Shown here: in pieces, positions 17,301-24,873 of the stretch
Numbering within the stretch: position 1 is the first letter of the stretch
How the letters are laid out: each line of letters begins with the position of its first letter
NCBI RefSeq assembly: GCF_017874575.1
Contig: NZ_JAGGLU010000010.1
Location: 1 to 64,000 of the forward strand
DNA length: 64,000 nucleotides
Source: Lactobacillus colini
GTDB lineage: Bacteria > Bacillota > Bacilli > Lactobacillales > Lactobacillaceae
Direction: 5' to 3'
Program-made: the position numbers and the translations under genes
The notes under the pieces: model-generated
What the model was told of the DNA's origin: nothing
The model's input: only the letters and a program-made list of their open reading frames with translations
Database searches by the model: none

Positions 17301-18602
17301 TTATTTCTTCACTATTAAAAGTGAATCCTCTCTAACTGGCATCATTTGCAATACGCCATCAACAAGCTTGCCAGTTAAGACATGTCTCTTATCTAGATCA
17401 ATTATCTTAACATTATCTGGATTGATCCCTATCTCTTTAAAGTCAAAGATGCCAGCTGTCGGCAGATAGACTAGCAGATATTCATCATTCTGGGCAGCTC
17501 TAATAGCAGGGTTATTCTTACTTGGACTTGCAATAGGTTCTAAGCCTTGTGCACCATATTCCATAACTAATTCTTTTAAAATTCCCATATCGCTAGCTCC
17601 TGGAAGCTGTAAGCATTGACGCCAATCATATGGGACTATTTCAACATTAAAGTTCATGCCTAACTTCTGTTCTGGATGTGCTGTATCATTCCATGGCCAA
17701 ATACCAAAACAACCATAACCAATCCCCATATCTGCACCTGATAAGACAGCTTTCCAAGCAGCTTTTCTAACATCATAAGAAGTATAGCGCTCAACTTCTG
17801 TGGATTTTTCTTGTGGTGGAGTCATCTTAGTGAATCCTTCATAACAAATCTCAGCATCCATCATTGGACCAGTATAGCCGTTCTTTCGCATCAGTTGCGG
17901 AATAGTATAAGCTGTTGCCTGACCATTTTTACCATGACCTGATTGATAAATGAAGAAACTTGCCTGCTTTAAAAAGTCCTCAGGTAATTCATGAGATTCG
18001 CCATTGATGTGGAAGGTATAGATACCATCTGGATCTACAGACTTTGCAGATTGCAATACTTCTCGATAATATCTTGTTGGTTCTTCAATTTCTTGACCTT
18101 CTTTTTCAGCAAAGCCAACATCCCCAGTTACAAACCAAATCGGATCATATTTTTTGAATCTTTTTACTACATATTCCACATATGGCTTAATCTGCTCAAA
18201 TGGCATTACATTATTCTTAGTAAAATTACTCATCCAAGTACCTGGAACAAAATTTCCCCAGAGGAGAACTAGTACTGGCACCATATTACGCTTAATCATT
18301 TCTGCTAGCATTTTCTCTGCATTATCGAAGTAAGCTTCATTAATCTTAGTGTAGTCATATTCATAAGAACCGTCTTCATGTTCAACAATAGCAAATGGCT
18401 CTCTCCCTTTAATTGGTAGACTAGAATCCCATTGTCGTAAAATATTGATTTGAACAGCATTGTATCCTTGAAATTTCCTTGTATCTAAATAGTAACGCCA
18501 ATCAGGCATTTCAATACTAGTAAATGCACTCCAACAAGTATCTGCTAGATAAAAGAATCTCTTGCCGTCTTTATACAAATAACGTCCCTTAGCTTCTAAC
18601 AT
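17301..18602 (-). CDS. DUF4038 / GH140-like (apiosidase-type) glycoside hydrolase, cytosolic
   Basis: This 433-residue protein has no signal peptide. It has the apiosidase-like TIM-barrel (YLADTCWSAFTS, GYNAVQINILRQWD, VLLWGNFVPGTW) and a small C-terminal beta domain (LVYLPTAGIFD). Candidate catalytic acids are Asp161 in WFVTGDVGF and Glu251 in MMDAEICYEG, or Glu255. Characterised GH140 apiosidases use an Asp/Glu pair at a similar distance. The enzyme would split an imported apioside. Its leader contains a RAT-like antiterminator. It lies downstream of the isomerase gene. Family confident, specificity inferred. Confidence 0.8.
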   Translation of the reverse strand: MLEAKGRYLYKDGKRFFYLADTCWSAFTSIEMPDWRYYLDTRKFQGYNAVQINILRQWDSSLPIKGREPFAIVEHEDGSYEYDYTKINEAYFDNAEKMLAEMIKRNMVPVLVLLWGNFVPGTWMSNFTKNNVMPFEQIKPYVEYVVKRFKKYDPIWFVTGDVGFAEKEGQEIEEPTRYYREVLQSAKSVDPDGIYTFHINGESHELPEDFLKQASFFIYQSGHGKNGQATAYTIPQLMRKNGYTGPMMDAEICYEGFTKMTPPQEKSTEVERYTSYDVRKAAWKAVLSGADMGIGYGCFGIWPWNDTAHPEQKLGMNFNVEIVPYDWRQCLQLPGASDMGILKELVMEYGAQGLEPIASPSKNNPAIRAAQNDEYLLVYLPTAGIFDFKEIGINPDNVKIIDLDKRHVLTGKLVDGVLQMMPVREDSLLIVKK

Positions 18603-18619
18603 AATTAAAATTCTCCTTC

Positions 18620-18680
18620 AAAAAAGACAAGACCGTGCTTAATCAATAAGTAGGAGCCTTGTCAACTTAATATAACAAGC
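18620..18680 (-). promoter_or_regulatory. Second RAT-like site and terminator ahead of the DUF4038 hydrolase
   Basis: Minus-strand TTGTTATATTAAGTTGAC followed by AAGGCTCC (about 18653-18678) resembles the RAT at 17124-17150. GACAAG within it pairs with CTTGTC (18626-18631), which is followed by TTTTTT. The arrangement copies leader 1 and would place the hydrolase under the same antiterminator. The match is weaker than leader 1. Confidence 0.65.
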
Positions 18681-18686
18681 TAAATA

Positions 18687-20141
18687 TTATTTTTGATCAT
18701 CGTCTAAAATAGTATCTAAATCACCATACCAGTATGCATCTACCTTATCTTCAATTGGATCAAAGTAATCTGGCTTAACGTTAATATACTTACCTGCTTC
18801 TGCCAAGATTGGTACAACATCTGCACGTACACCAGCCATATGGTGAATGTAAGGACCATAAACATACTTAGCTTCAAATCTATTTAAGTCTTTGAATTGG
18901 AACCAAGCATAAGTTCCCTGCTCATATGGTCCCTCACAAGTCTTGGCATTTCCAATTAGCATTGAATATTTACCATGATCGCCATCAAATCTTACTAAGG
19001 TATATGTGCCATCCTTAACGTCAAAAGCAGCTGAACCAGGATAATCGAATACAAAGTGAGTAGGTGGTAATACTGGACGACTCTTAGCAGTTTGGAATGC
19101 AAATGTACCTAAGTGCTGCAATAATTCGCCATTTTCATTTTCTGGATGACGGCAGTTAACATCTGCAAATAATGCTCTCTCTTCACCTAATGTAGCAGCT
19201 TCTGCTAGAACTTCAGAAATAGCACCATTAATATCGACTTCACAAGTTACTGGCATACCTTCTGTTTGAAGCAGGGCTTCAGAAGCATATGGTAAGATAC
19301 CAATTTCATCTTGAAGTTCAGTCCAACATTGAATAGTTCCGGCATTGCAACCATATTCATGCATCTTATCTTGCATAGCTAGCTTCAAAGCCGCTACCTT
19401 CGTAAAGTCTTCATCTTCAATTTGAATATCAGCCCACTTATGATATACATCCTTAGTTTCTTCAATTCTAGGATCATTCTTAGCAATTAAGTCTCTCATG
19501 TATGAAGTAAGTTCACCTAGTGGAATTGGTGAAAGCTGGATGCCGAACTTTTCTAATAGTTCTCCTTCATTGACAATTACTGACCAGAAATCGAATGGAC
19601 GTGGTCCAATTTGTAAAATTCTAGTATTTCTAAACGTCTTAACCACATTGCAGACTCTGATAAAGTCAATTACTCCCTTGCTAAATGAAGGATCATCAAT
19701 ATCACTATTTCTAATATAAGTAAATGGAACATTGAAATGACGTAAGACTTTTCCAATAGCAAATAAGCCACATTGTGTATCACGTCTTCTTGATCCATCT
19801 GGAGCTGGTGCTTCATCGCGTGGACCCCATAAAAGAACTGGAACATTAAATTTAGCAGCTAAACGGGCAACTTCATATTCAGTACCAAAGTTTTCATTAG
19901 CAATAAATAAACCATCAATTTTTGCTTCTTTAAATTTTTGAGTAATTTTTTCTAAACCCGCATCATCATATAATAAACCGTCATCATTTACATCTTTAAT
20001 ATCGACGTAGTTTACACCTAATTCATCTAACTTATCTCTTGTTTTATCAGCAAATTCAATTGCTGCATCAGCAGAAAAAATATTCCTTCTAGTAGGCACA
20101 AAGCCCAACTTTATTTGCTTTAAGCTCAACTTATCAGTCAT
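18687..20141 (-). CDS. L-fucose/L-arabinose isomerase-like sugar isomerase
   Basis: This 484-residue protein belongs to the FucI/AraA-like isomerase superfamily. It has two Rossmann-like N-terminal domains (IKLGFVPTRRNIFS, LFIANENFGTEYEVARLA, LLWGPRDEAP) and a C-terminal metal-binding part with Glu and His candidates (CEVDINGAISE, ADVNCRHPENENGELLQHLG, GPYIHHMAGVRADVV). Such enzymes convert aldoses to ketoses with a divalent metal. Context with an apiosidase-like enzyme, ketose kinase and split transketolase suggests D-apiose to D-apulose. An AGGAGG site precedes the ATG. Superfamily good, substrate inferred. Confidence 0.75.
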   Translation of the reverse strand: MTDKLSLKQIKLGFVPTRRNIFSADAAIEFADKTRDKLDELGVNYVDIKDVNDDGLLYDDAGLEKITQKFKEAKIDGLFIANENFGTEYEVARLAAKFNVPVLLWGPRDEAPAPDGSRRRDTQCGLFAIGKVLRHFNVPFTYIRNSDIDDPSFSKGVIDFIRVCNVVKTFRNTRILQIGPRPFDFWSVIVNEGELLEKFGIQLSPIPLGELTSYMRDLIAKNDPRIEETKDVYHKWADIQIEDEDFTKVAALKLAMQDKMHEYGCNAGTIQCWTELQDEIGILPYASEALLQTEGMPVTCEVDINGAISEVLAEAATLGEERALFADVNCRHPENENGELLQHLGTFAFQTAKSRPVLPPTHFVFDYPGSAAFDVKDGTYTLVRFDGDHGKYSMLIGNAKTCEGPYEQGTYAWFQFKDLNRFEAKYVYGPYIHHMAGVRADVVPILAEAGKYINVKPDYFDPIEDKVDAYWYGDLDTILDDDQK

Positions 20142-20174
20142 AATGACCTCCTAATCATGTAATCACTTTCTATA

Positions 20175-20229
20175 TAAACTAAATTATCATGATTCTGATT
20201 AAACTTAAATACTAATTTAACTAAACTAA
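20175..20229. promoter_or_regulatory. Two TAAACTAA half-sites upstream of the isomerase operon
   Basis: TAAACTAA occurs at 20175-20182 and 20222-20229, in the promoter region of the minus-strand isomerase gene. The same 8-mer builds the inverted repeat at 21291-21314 on the other side of the regulator gene. Confidence 0.45.
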
Positions 20230-20245
20230 GCTAGAATAAGGATTT

Positions 20246-21268
20246 TTATACTGAATCCCTTTTGACTATCCTAGTAGAAACCAAACTTTTTTGCGGCTGC
20301 CAAAATTTATCAGCTGCTTGTTGCTGCAACTGAAAAAGTGCTTGACTAGAAATTTGTTGAATTGGTACATGTATCGTAGTTAACTCAGGTGAAATCATTG
20401 TCCCAGCATAAATATCATCAAAGCCCATTACAGCAATGTCTTCTGGAACTCTAATATGCCAACTTGTCAGTTCTTTAATTAATCTAATTGCAATATAATC
20501 ATCTTCGCAAAATAGTGCATCGGGTATAGTATGCTGATCTTTTAGCATTTCTTTCAATTCATCACTATCAGCTAACTTCATCATGGGCGATATACTATAA
20601 AAATGATCCGGTGCCACTTCCTGATTATGATCCTTCATCGCCTGATAAAAGCCCCTTCTACGATTTTGAAAATTAGATATCAGCTTGTTAGAGGCTACAT
20701 AACCTACATTTTTATACCCTTTACTTAAAATATATTCAGCTGCTTGATATGCTCCCTGGAAGTTATCCATTGTGACAAAGTCAGCTGACACATCATCATA
20801 GTAAGTATCAACAAAGACTGATACGCCTAGGTGTTCTTTTAAGAAAATAATTTGTTCTTTAGATAAATCTGTAGCCAAAACAACAAAATTTTTTAGCTTT
20901 TTATTCTCTACTAGGTCTAAAACACCCTTTTTCAATTTATCCGACTCAATATTATGAATCTGTACACTACCACCATAACTAGAAATTCCATCAGTCAATG
21001 TCGAAAGTAAATTATCAAAAAAAGGCAGTGCACGATAATTTCCCTTAACCATCCCTCGATGATCAGTAATGATCAAAAAAGTTACTTGAGATAATTTATG
21101 AGTTTTATCTCCATGATGCTTTCGTAATGGGACATAGTTGTTCTCATTAATTACATTAAATATTTTTTCACGTGTTTTTTTACTAACACCAGGTTTACCA
21201 TTAATCGCTAACGAAACTGCGGAACGTGATACTCCAGCCATTTTAGCGATATCTTCCATTTTTAGCAT
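20246..21268 (-). CDS. LacI-family regulator of the apiose-like locus
   Basis: This 340-residue protein starts from the ATG at 21268 (AGAGG five nucleotides upstream); a GTG start at 21292 would run through that site. The N-terminal helix-turn-helix is MEDIAKMAGVSRSAVSLAIN. The effector domain follows (VTFLIITDHRGMVKGNYRA, VGYVASNKLISNFQNRRRGF, IAVMGFDDIYAGTMISPELT). It sits between the isomerase operon and the divergent transketolase-kinase operon, flanked by TAAACTAA operator candidates on both sides, so it probably controls both and itself. The effector is unknown. Confidence 0.88.
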   Translation of the reverse strand: MLKMEDIAKMAGVSRSAVSLAINGKPGVSKKTREKIFNVINENNYVPLRKHHGDKTHKLSQVTFLIITDHRGMVKGNYRALPFFDNLLSTLTDGISSYGGSVQIHNIESDKLKKGVLDLVENKKLKNFVVLATDLSKEQIIFLKEHLGVSVFVDTYYDDVSADFVTMDNFQGAYQAAEYILSKGYKNVGYVASNKLISNFQNRRRGFYQAMKDHNQEVAPDHFYSISPMMKLADSDELKEMLKDQHTIPDALFCEDDYIAIRLIKELTSWHIRVPEDIAVMGFDDIYAGTMISPELTTIHVPIQQISSQALFQLQQQAADKFWQPQKSLVSTRIVKRDSV

Positions 21269-21290
21269 AATTACCTCTATATAAACTAGC

Positions 21291-21314
21291 ACTAAACTAA
21301 TTTTTTAGTTTAGT
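21291..21314. promoter_or_regulatory. Perfect inverted repeat operator, 10-bp arms
   Basis: ACTAAACTAA (21291-21300), a 4-nt spacer and TTAGTTTAGT (21305-21314) form an exact inverted repeat between the regulator and the transketolase genes. It is the best candidate binding site of the LacI protein encoded next to it. Confidence 0.75.
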
Positions 21315-21359
21315 TAGAATATTGCTTAATTTATCATCTAGATGATAGCATATAAATCG

Positions 21360-21373
21360 TAAAAACGGTTACA
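21360..21373 (+). promoter_or_regulatory. cre-like box before the transketolase operon
   Basis: TAAAAACGGTTACA matches 12 of 14 positions of the CcpA consensus and lies 27 nt before the start codon. Nearby CATCTAGATG is a separate 10-bp palindrome. Catabolite repression is plausible. Confidence 0.5.
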
Positions 21374-21399
21374 TTTTTTTGCTATATGAGGTGATTTAA

Positions 21400-22233
21400 A
21401 TGAATATCTTAGAGCTAAGAAAGAAAGCTGTACAGCTCAGAAAACGCACTTGGGAACTAATATACAATCATAAAAATGGACACACTGGTTCAGACCTATC
21501 TTGTACAGACATTCTAGTTGCACTCTACTATAATGTCTTGAATCAAACGCCAGAAACGGTTGGAACATTAGAAGCAGATACTTACATTCAAAGTAAAGGT
21601 CATGCAGTTGAAATCTGGTACGAAGTTTTAGCTGATAAGGGATATATTGACCGAGATGATCTTGAAAAGGGATATTCCACATTTAATAGCCCTTACATTG
21701 GACATCCTACAACAGACGTTAAAGGAATGGAATTTCACACAGGTTCACTAGGGCACGGATTAGGACTAGGAGTTGGTGTAGCACTAGCTGCTAAAATGAA
21801 TAGCTTAAAAAAGCATACCTACGTTTTAATGGGTGATGGTGAACAGGCCGAAGGATCAATCTGGGAAGCGGCTATGGCTGCAAGTAATTACAATCTTGAT
21901 AACTTAACAGCCATTATTGACCACAATGATTTACAAATTACTGGTACAACAGATTCTGTTATGCGATCAAACCCTATTAGTAACAAGTATGAGGCTTTTG
22001 GCTGGAATGTTATTGAAGTCGACGGAAATGATCTAGCAGCTTTAATTCACGTTTTAACTAGTGAAAATAATACTGGTAAGCCGCGACTAATTGTAGCTAA
22101 TACAGTTAAAGGTAAAGGTATAACTGTAGCCGAAAATCGAGCTGACTGGCATCATAAAGTCCCATCTCAAGAGGAATTTGAAGAAGGAATCCGTGAATTA
22201 GACGCACAAATGGAGGCACTCAATCATGAGTAA
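21400..22233 (+). CDS. Transketolase-like N-terminal subunit (possible apulose-4-phosphate transketolase A)
   Basis: This 277-residue protein is the thiamine-diphosphate-binding half of a split transketolase. It has GHTGSDLSCTDILVALYYNVL, HTGSLGHGLGLGVGVALAAKM and the ThDP/Mg motif GDGEQAEGSIWEAAMAAS...DHNDLQ. The partner half follows with an 8-nt overlap. Split transketolases of this form act on unusual branched or short sugars, including apulose 4-phosphate. The presence of an apiosidase-like enzyme, isomerase and kinase favours that role over housekeeping transketolase. GAGGTGA precedes the ATG. Confidence 0.85.
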   Translation: MNILELRKKAVQLRKRTWELIYNHKNGHTGSDLSCTDILVALYYNVLNQTPETVGTLEADTYIQSKGHAVEIWYEVLADKGYIDRDDLEKGYSTFNSPYIGHPTTDVKGMEFHTGSLGHGLGLGVGVALAAKMNSLKKHTYVLMGDGEQAEGSIWEAAMAASNYNLDNLTAIIDHNDLQITGTTDSVMRSNPISNKYEAFGWNVIEVDGNDLAALIHVLTSENNTGKPRLIVANTVKGKGITVAENRADWHHKVPSQEEFEEGIRELDAQMEALNHE

Positions 22234-23170
22234 TACTGATGAAAAATTAACCGCAAATGCAGCTATTGCACAAGTTTTAGATGAAGGAACTAAACTAGAC
22301 CCTAACTTACTAGTTATAACTTGCGATTCCCGTGGATCAGCTGGACTTGTCCAATTTACCAATGCTCATCCTGATCGTACTGTAGAAATGGGAATTGCTG
22401 AACAAAATGCAGTTACAGTAGCTGCTGGACTTGCTCATGGAGGCAAGCATCCTTTTGTATTTTCACCAGCTTCATTTTTAGCAATGCGATCAATTGAACA
22501 AGTGAAGGTAGATGTAGCTTTCAATAAGACAAACGTAAAATTAGTCGGTATCTCTGGTGGTAACTCTTATACTTGGCTCGGTAACACCCACCATTCATTA
22601 AATGATGTTGCCATCACTCGTGCCATACCTGATCTTGAAGTTTACCAACCATGTGATAAATATCAAGTTAAAGCTTTGTTCAAGTATTTAATTAATTCTA
22701 ATAAACCGGCTTATATTCGTATTGGTAAACGCAAACTTGATAATGTTTACCATGAAGACTTTAACTTTGTTCCTGGTAAAGCGACAATGATTAAAGAAGG
22801 CAAAGATGTCTGTCTTATCTCTACCGGTGAAACACTATTCTTTACCCTTCAAGCTGCTAAGAAGCTAGAATCAGATGGAATTAGCGCAGCAGTAGTTGAT
22901 CTAGGATCAATCAAACCGCTAGATACTGAAATGATCTCAAGACTTGCACAAGAATTCGATAATATTATAACTGTTGAAGAGCATGATGTAATAAATGGTA
23001 TCGGGTCAGCAGTAGCAAGTATTGCAGCCCAATATGCACATGCCAAAGTTAATATCTTAGGCTTTCCAGATAAACCTGCTATTCAAGGCACTCAAGATGA
23101 AGTCTTAGCATATTATGGTTTAGATAGTGAAGGGATTGCCAACTCTGTTAAAAAGGTTTTATCTAAGTAG
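22226..23170 (+). CDS. Transketolase-like C-terminal subunit (possible apulose-4-phosphate transketolase B)
   Basis: This 314-residue protein has the pyrimidine-binding domain (MGIAEQNAVTVAAGLAHGGKHPF with the ThDP-activating Glu) and the C-terminal transketolase domain (DVCLISTGETLFFTLQAAKKL, ITVEEHDVINGIGSAVAS). It pairs with the product of 21400-22233 to make a complete enzyme. Expected chemistry: ketol transfer giving xylulose 5-phosphate. Genes overlap, so subunits are made in equal amounts. Confidence 0.85.
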   Translation: MSNTDEKLTANAAIAQVLDEGTKLDPNLLVITCDSRGSAGLVQFTNAHPDRTVEMGIAEQNAVTVAAGLAHGGKHPFVFSPASFLAMRSIEQVKVDVAFNKTNVKLVGISGGNSYTWLGNTHHSLNDVAITRAIPDLEVYQPCDKYQVKALFKYLINSNKPAYIRIGKRKLDNVYHEDFNFVPGKATMIKEGKDVCLISTGETLFFTLQAAKKLESDGISAAVVDLGSIKPLDTEMISRLAQEFDNIITVEEHDVINGIGSAVASIAAQYAHAKVNILGFPDKPAIQGTQDEVLAYYGLDSEGIANSVKKVLSK

Positions 23171-23179
23171 GTGATAGAA

Positions 23180-24628
23180 ATGCCTTCATATGTCTTAGCT
23201 ATCGACCAAAGTACTCAAGGTACAAAAACACTACTTATTGATAAAAATGGTAAAATTTTTTGGAAAAATTCTCTCCCTCATAAACAAATTATTAATAATA
23301 AAGGCTGGGTCAGTCATGATCTCAACGAGATAAAGTCCAATCTAAAGCAACTCTTTGAATCAGCACTAAATCAAGTAAGTAGTCAGCAAATAGAATCAAT
23401 TGCTATTACTAATCAACGTGAAAGTGCAGCTGCTTGGTCGCTCAAAACAGGTGAACCTTTAGCTAAAACTATAGTGTGGCAAGATAATCGAGCAGATGAT
23501 CTTGTTAAGCGAATTGCCATTCCAGAAATTCGCCATTTAGTAAAAAATAAGACTGGTCTTGAATTATCTCCCTATTTTACCGGTGCAAAGTGGGGCTGGA
23601 TGCTTATCAATGAACCTAAAGTAATTCAAGCTAGGCATAATAATGATCTAGCCTTAGGAACAATGGATAGCTGGTTAGTCTATCAATTGACTAATGGCTC
23701 TAGTTTTAAAACGGAGCCATCAAATGCCTGCAGAACACAATTGATGGATATCCATAAGGTACAGTGGGATCATAAATTATGTGAAGTTTTTGGAGTTGAT
23801 ATAGAATCTCTCCCTCAAATTGTTGACTCTAATGCTAAATTTGGTGAAACAGACTTATTTGGCTTACTCGATCATAAGATTCCTATTAGCAGTGTCTTAG
23901 GTGATTCACAAGCTGCTCTCTATGCGCATGGTTGCTTTAATTTAGGCGATTTCAAAGTTACCTTTGGTACCGGGTCATCTGTTATGTTAAATATTGGTAA
24001 TAAATTACCTAATAATATAAATAATAAGCTTAACACGTCTATTGCTTGGCAAATTGACGGAAACATTAACTATGTACTAGAAGGAAATATAAATTACGCT
24101 GGTGCATCTGTCACATGGCTGAAGGATCAACTCCATTTAATCAATACTCCTGAAGAAACTGAACAATTAGCACTAACTGCTAATCCTGAAGATCATACTA
24201 TCCTCATTCCTGCGTTTGCAGGTTTAGGAACACCATACTGGTTAAGTAATATGAAGGCTGCCTTTGTAGGTATGACTGCAACAACAGGAAAAAAAGAACT
24301 GGTTCGTGCAACGCTCAATTCTCTTGTTTACCAAATAAATGATATTATCAATGAATTTCTAACTCTTTCCCCTACAATTAATTCTGAAATTCATACTGAT
24401 GGTGGAATGATCCATAATCGATACTTAATGCAATACCTTAGCAATATAACCCAGCGTCAGGTTGATATCGCTGATATATCCGAACTCAGTGCTATGGGCA
24501 GCGCACTAAATGCAATGAATAAAAAAGATATCAGTACTTTTACTGATACTTATAATCCTAAAATGAGCAAACAAACTGCACAAAGCGCTGTTTCTGAATG
24601 GCTCAATTGGATCCACAAACTTAGCTAA
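23180..24628 (+). CDS. FGGY-family carbohydrate kinase (possible ketose kinase, apulose kinase role)
   Basis: From the ATG at 23180 (TAGGTGATAG upstream) this is a 482-residue protein. A GTG at 23171 would overlap that site. The FGGY motifs are present: LAIDQSTQGTKTLLID for phosphate binding, ITNQRESAAAW, TIVWQDNRAD, TFGTGSSVML, and EIHTDGGMIHNRYLMQYLS near the C-terminus. The N-terminal half resembles glycerol kinase. Positioned directly behind the split transketolase, it should supply that enzyme's sugar phosphate. Family confident, substrate inferred from context. Confidence 0.85.
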   Translation: MPSYVLAIDQSTQGTKTLLIDKNGKIFWKNSLPHKQIINNKGWVSHDLNEIKSNLKQLFESALNQVSSQQIESIAITNQRESAAAWSLKTGEPLAKTIVWQDNRADDLVKRIAIPEIRHLVKNKTGLELSPYFTGAKWGWMLINEPKVIQARHNNDLALGTMDSWLVYQLTNGSSFKTEPSNACRTQLMDIHKVQWDHKLCEVFGVDIESLPQIVDSNAKFGETDLFGLLDHKIPISSVLGDSQAALYAHGCFNLGDFKVTFGTGSSVMLNIGNKLPNNINNKLNTSIAWQIDGNINYVLEGNINYAGASVTWLKDQLHLINTPEETEQLALTANPEDHTILIPAFAGLGTPYWLSNMKAAFVGMTATTGKKELVRATLNSLVYQINDIINEFLTLSPTINSEIHTDGGMIHNRYLMQYLSNITQRQVDIADISELSAMGSALNAMNKKDISTFTDTYNPKMSKQTAQSAVSEWLNWIHKLS

Positions 24629-24734
24629 TTAAAATAAAATTTTTCTCTAAAATATGCTGACCTGTTAATTACTTTTCCCCCCTATAAATAAATTAATAGG
24701 TTTGTTATCAGAGTTTGATATAAAATTTTTATTT

Positions 24735-24766
24735 AGTCAGTTCATTAATTTGAGCTGGCTTTTTGC
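24735..24766 (+). terminator. Terminator of the transketolase-kinase operon
   Basis: AGTCAGTTCA (24735-24744) pairs fully, with wobbles, with TGAGCTGGCT (24751-24760) and is followed by TTTTT. It ends the plus-strand operon. The 24629-24734 stretch holds nothing else recognisable. Confidence 0.75.
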
Positions 24767-24817
24767 TTTGTATTATTTATTGTGAATTCATTTTTAAATG
24801 TATTTAATGCTAAAAAA

Positions 24818-24870
24818 GTGCCAGATGACTATACCACCGTATGATCATCTAACACTAAATTAGTATGTCT
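24818..24870 (-). repeat. Dispersed 17-4-17 hairpin, copy C (terminator-like)
   Basis: Arms 24818-24834 and 24839-24855 enclose a 4-nt loop. The adjacent ACTAAATTAGT (24854-24864) matches copy A. The stem sequence differs from copies A and B at several paired positions, yet the arm lengths are identical. Minus-strand transcripts of the PTS gene ending at 24874 would fold it and then meet TTTTTT. Confidence 0.75.
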
Positions 24871-24873
24871 TAT

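Noticed and set aside
20246-21268. The LacI gene as the ribose repressor RbsR
   Set aside because: It is 7 kb from rbs, flanked by the isomerase and transketolase operons, and its candidate TAAACTAA operators are not at the rbs promoter.
21400-23170. Housekeeping transketolase split by a frameshift
   Set aside because: The two frames overlap by 8 nt with a proper start for the second, each half has its complete domain, and two-gene transketolases are a known natural form.
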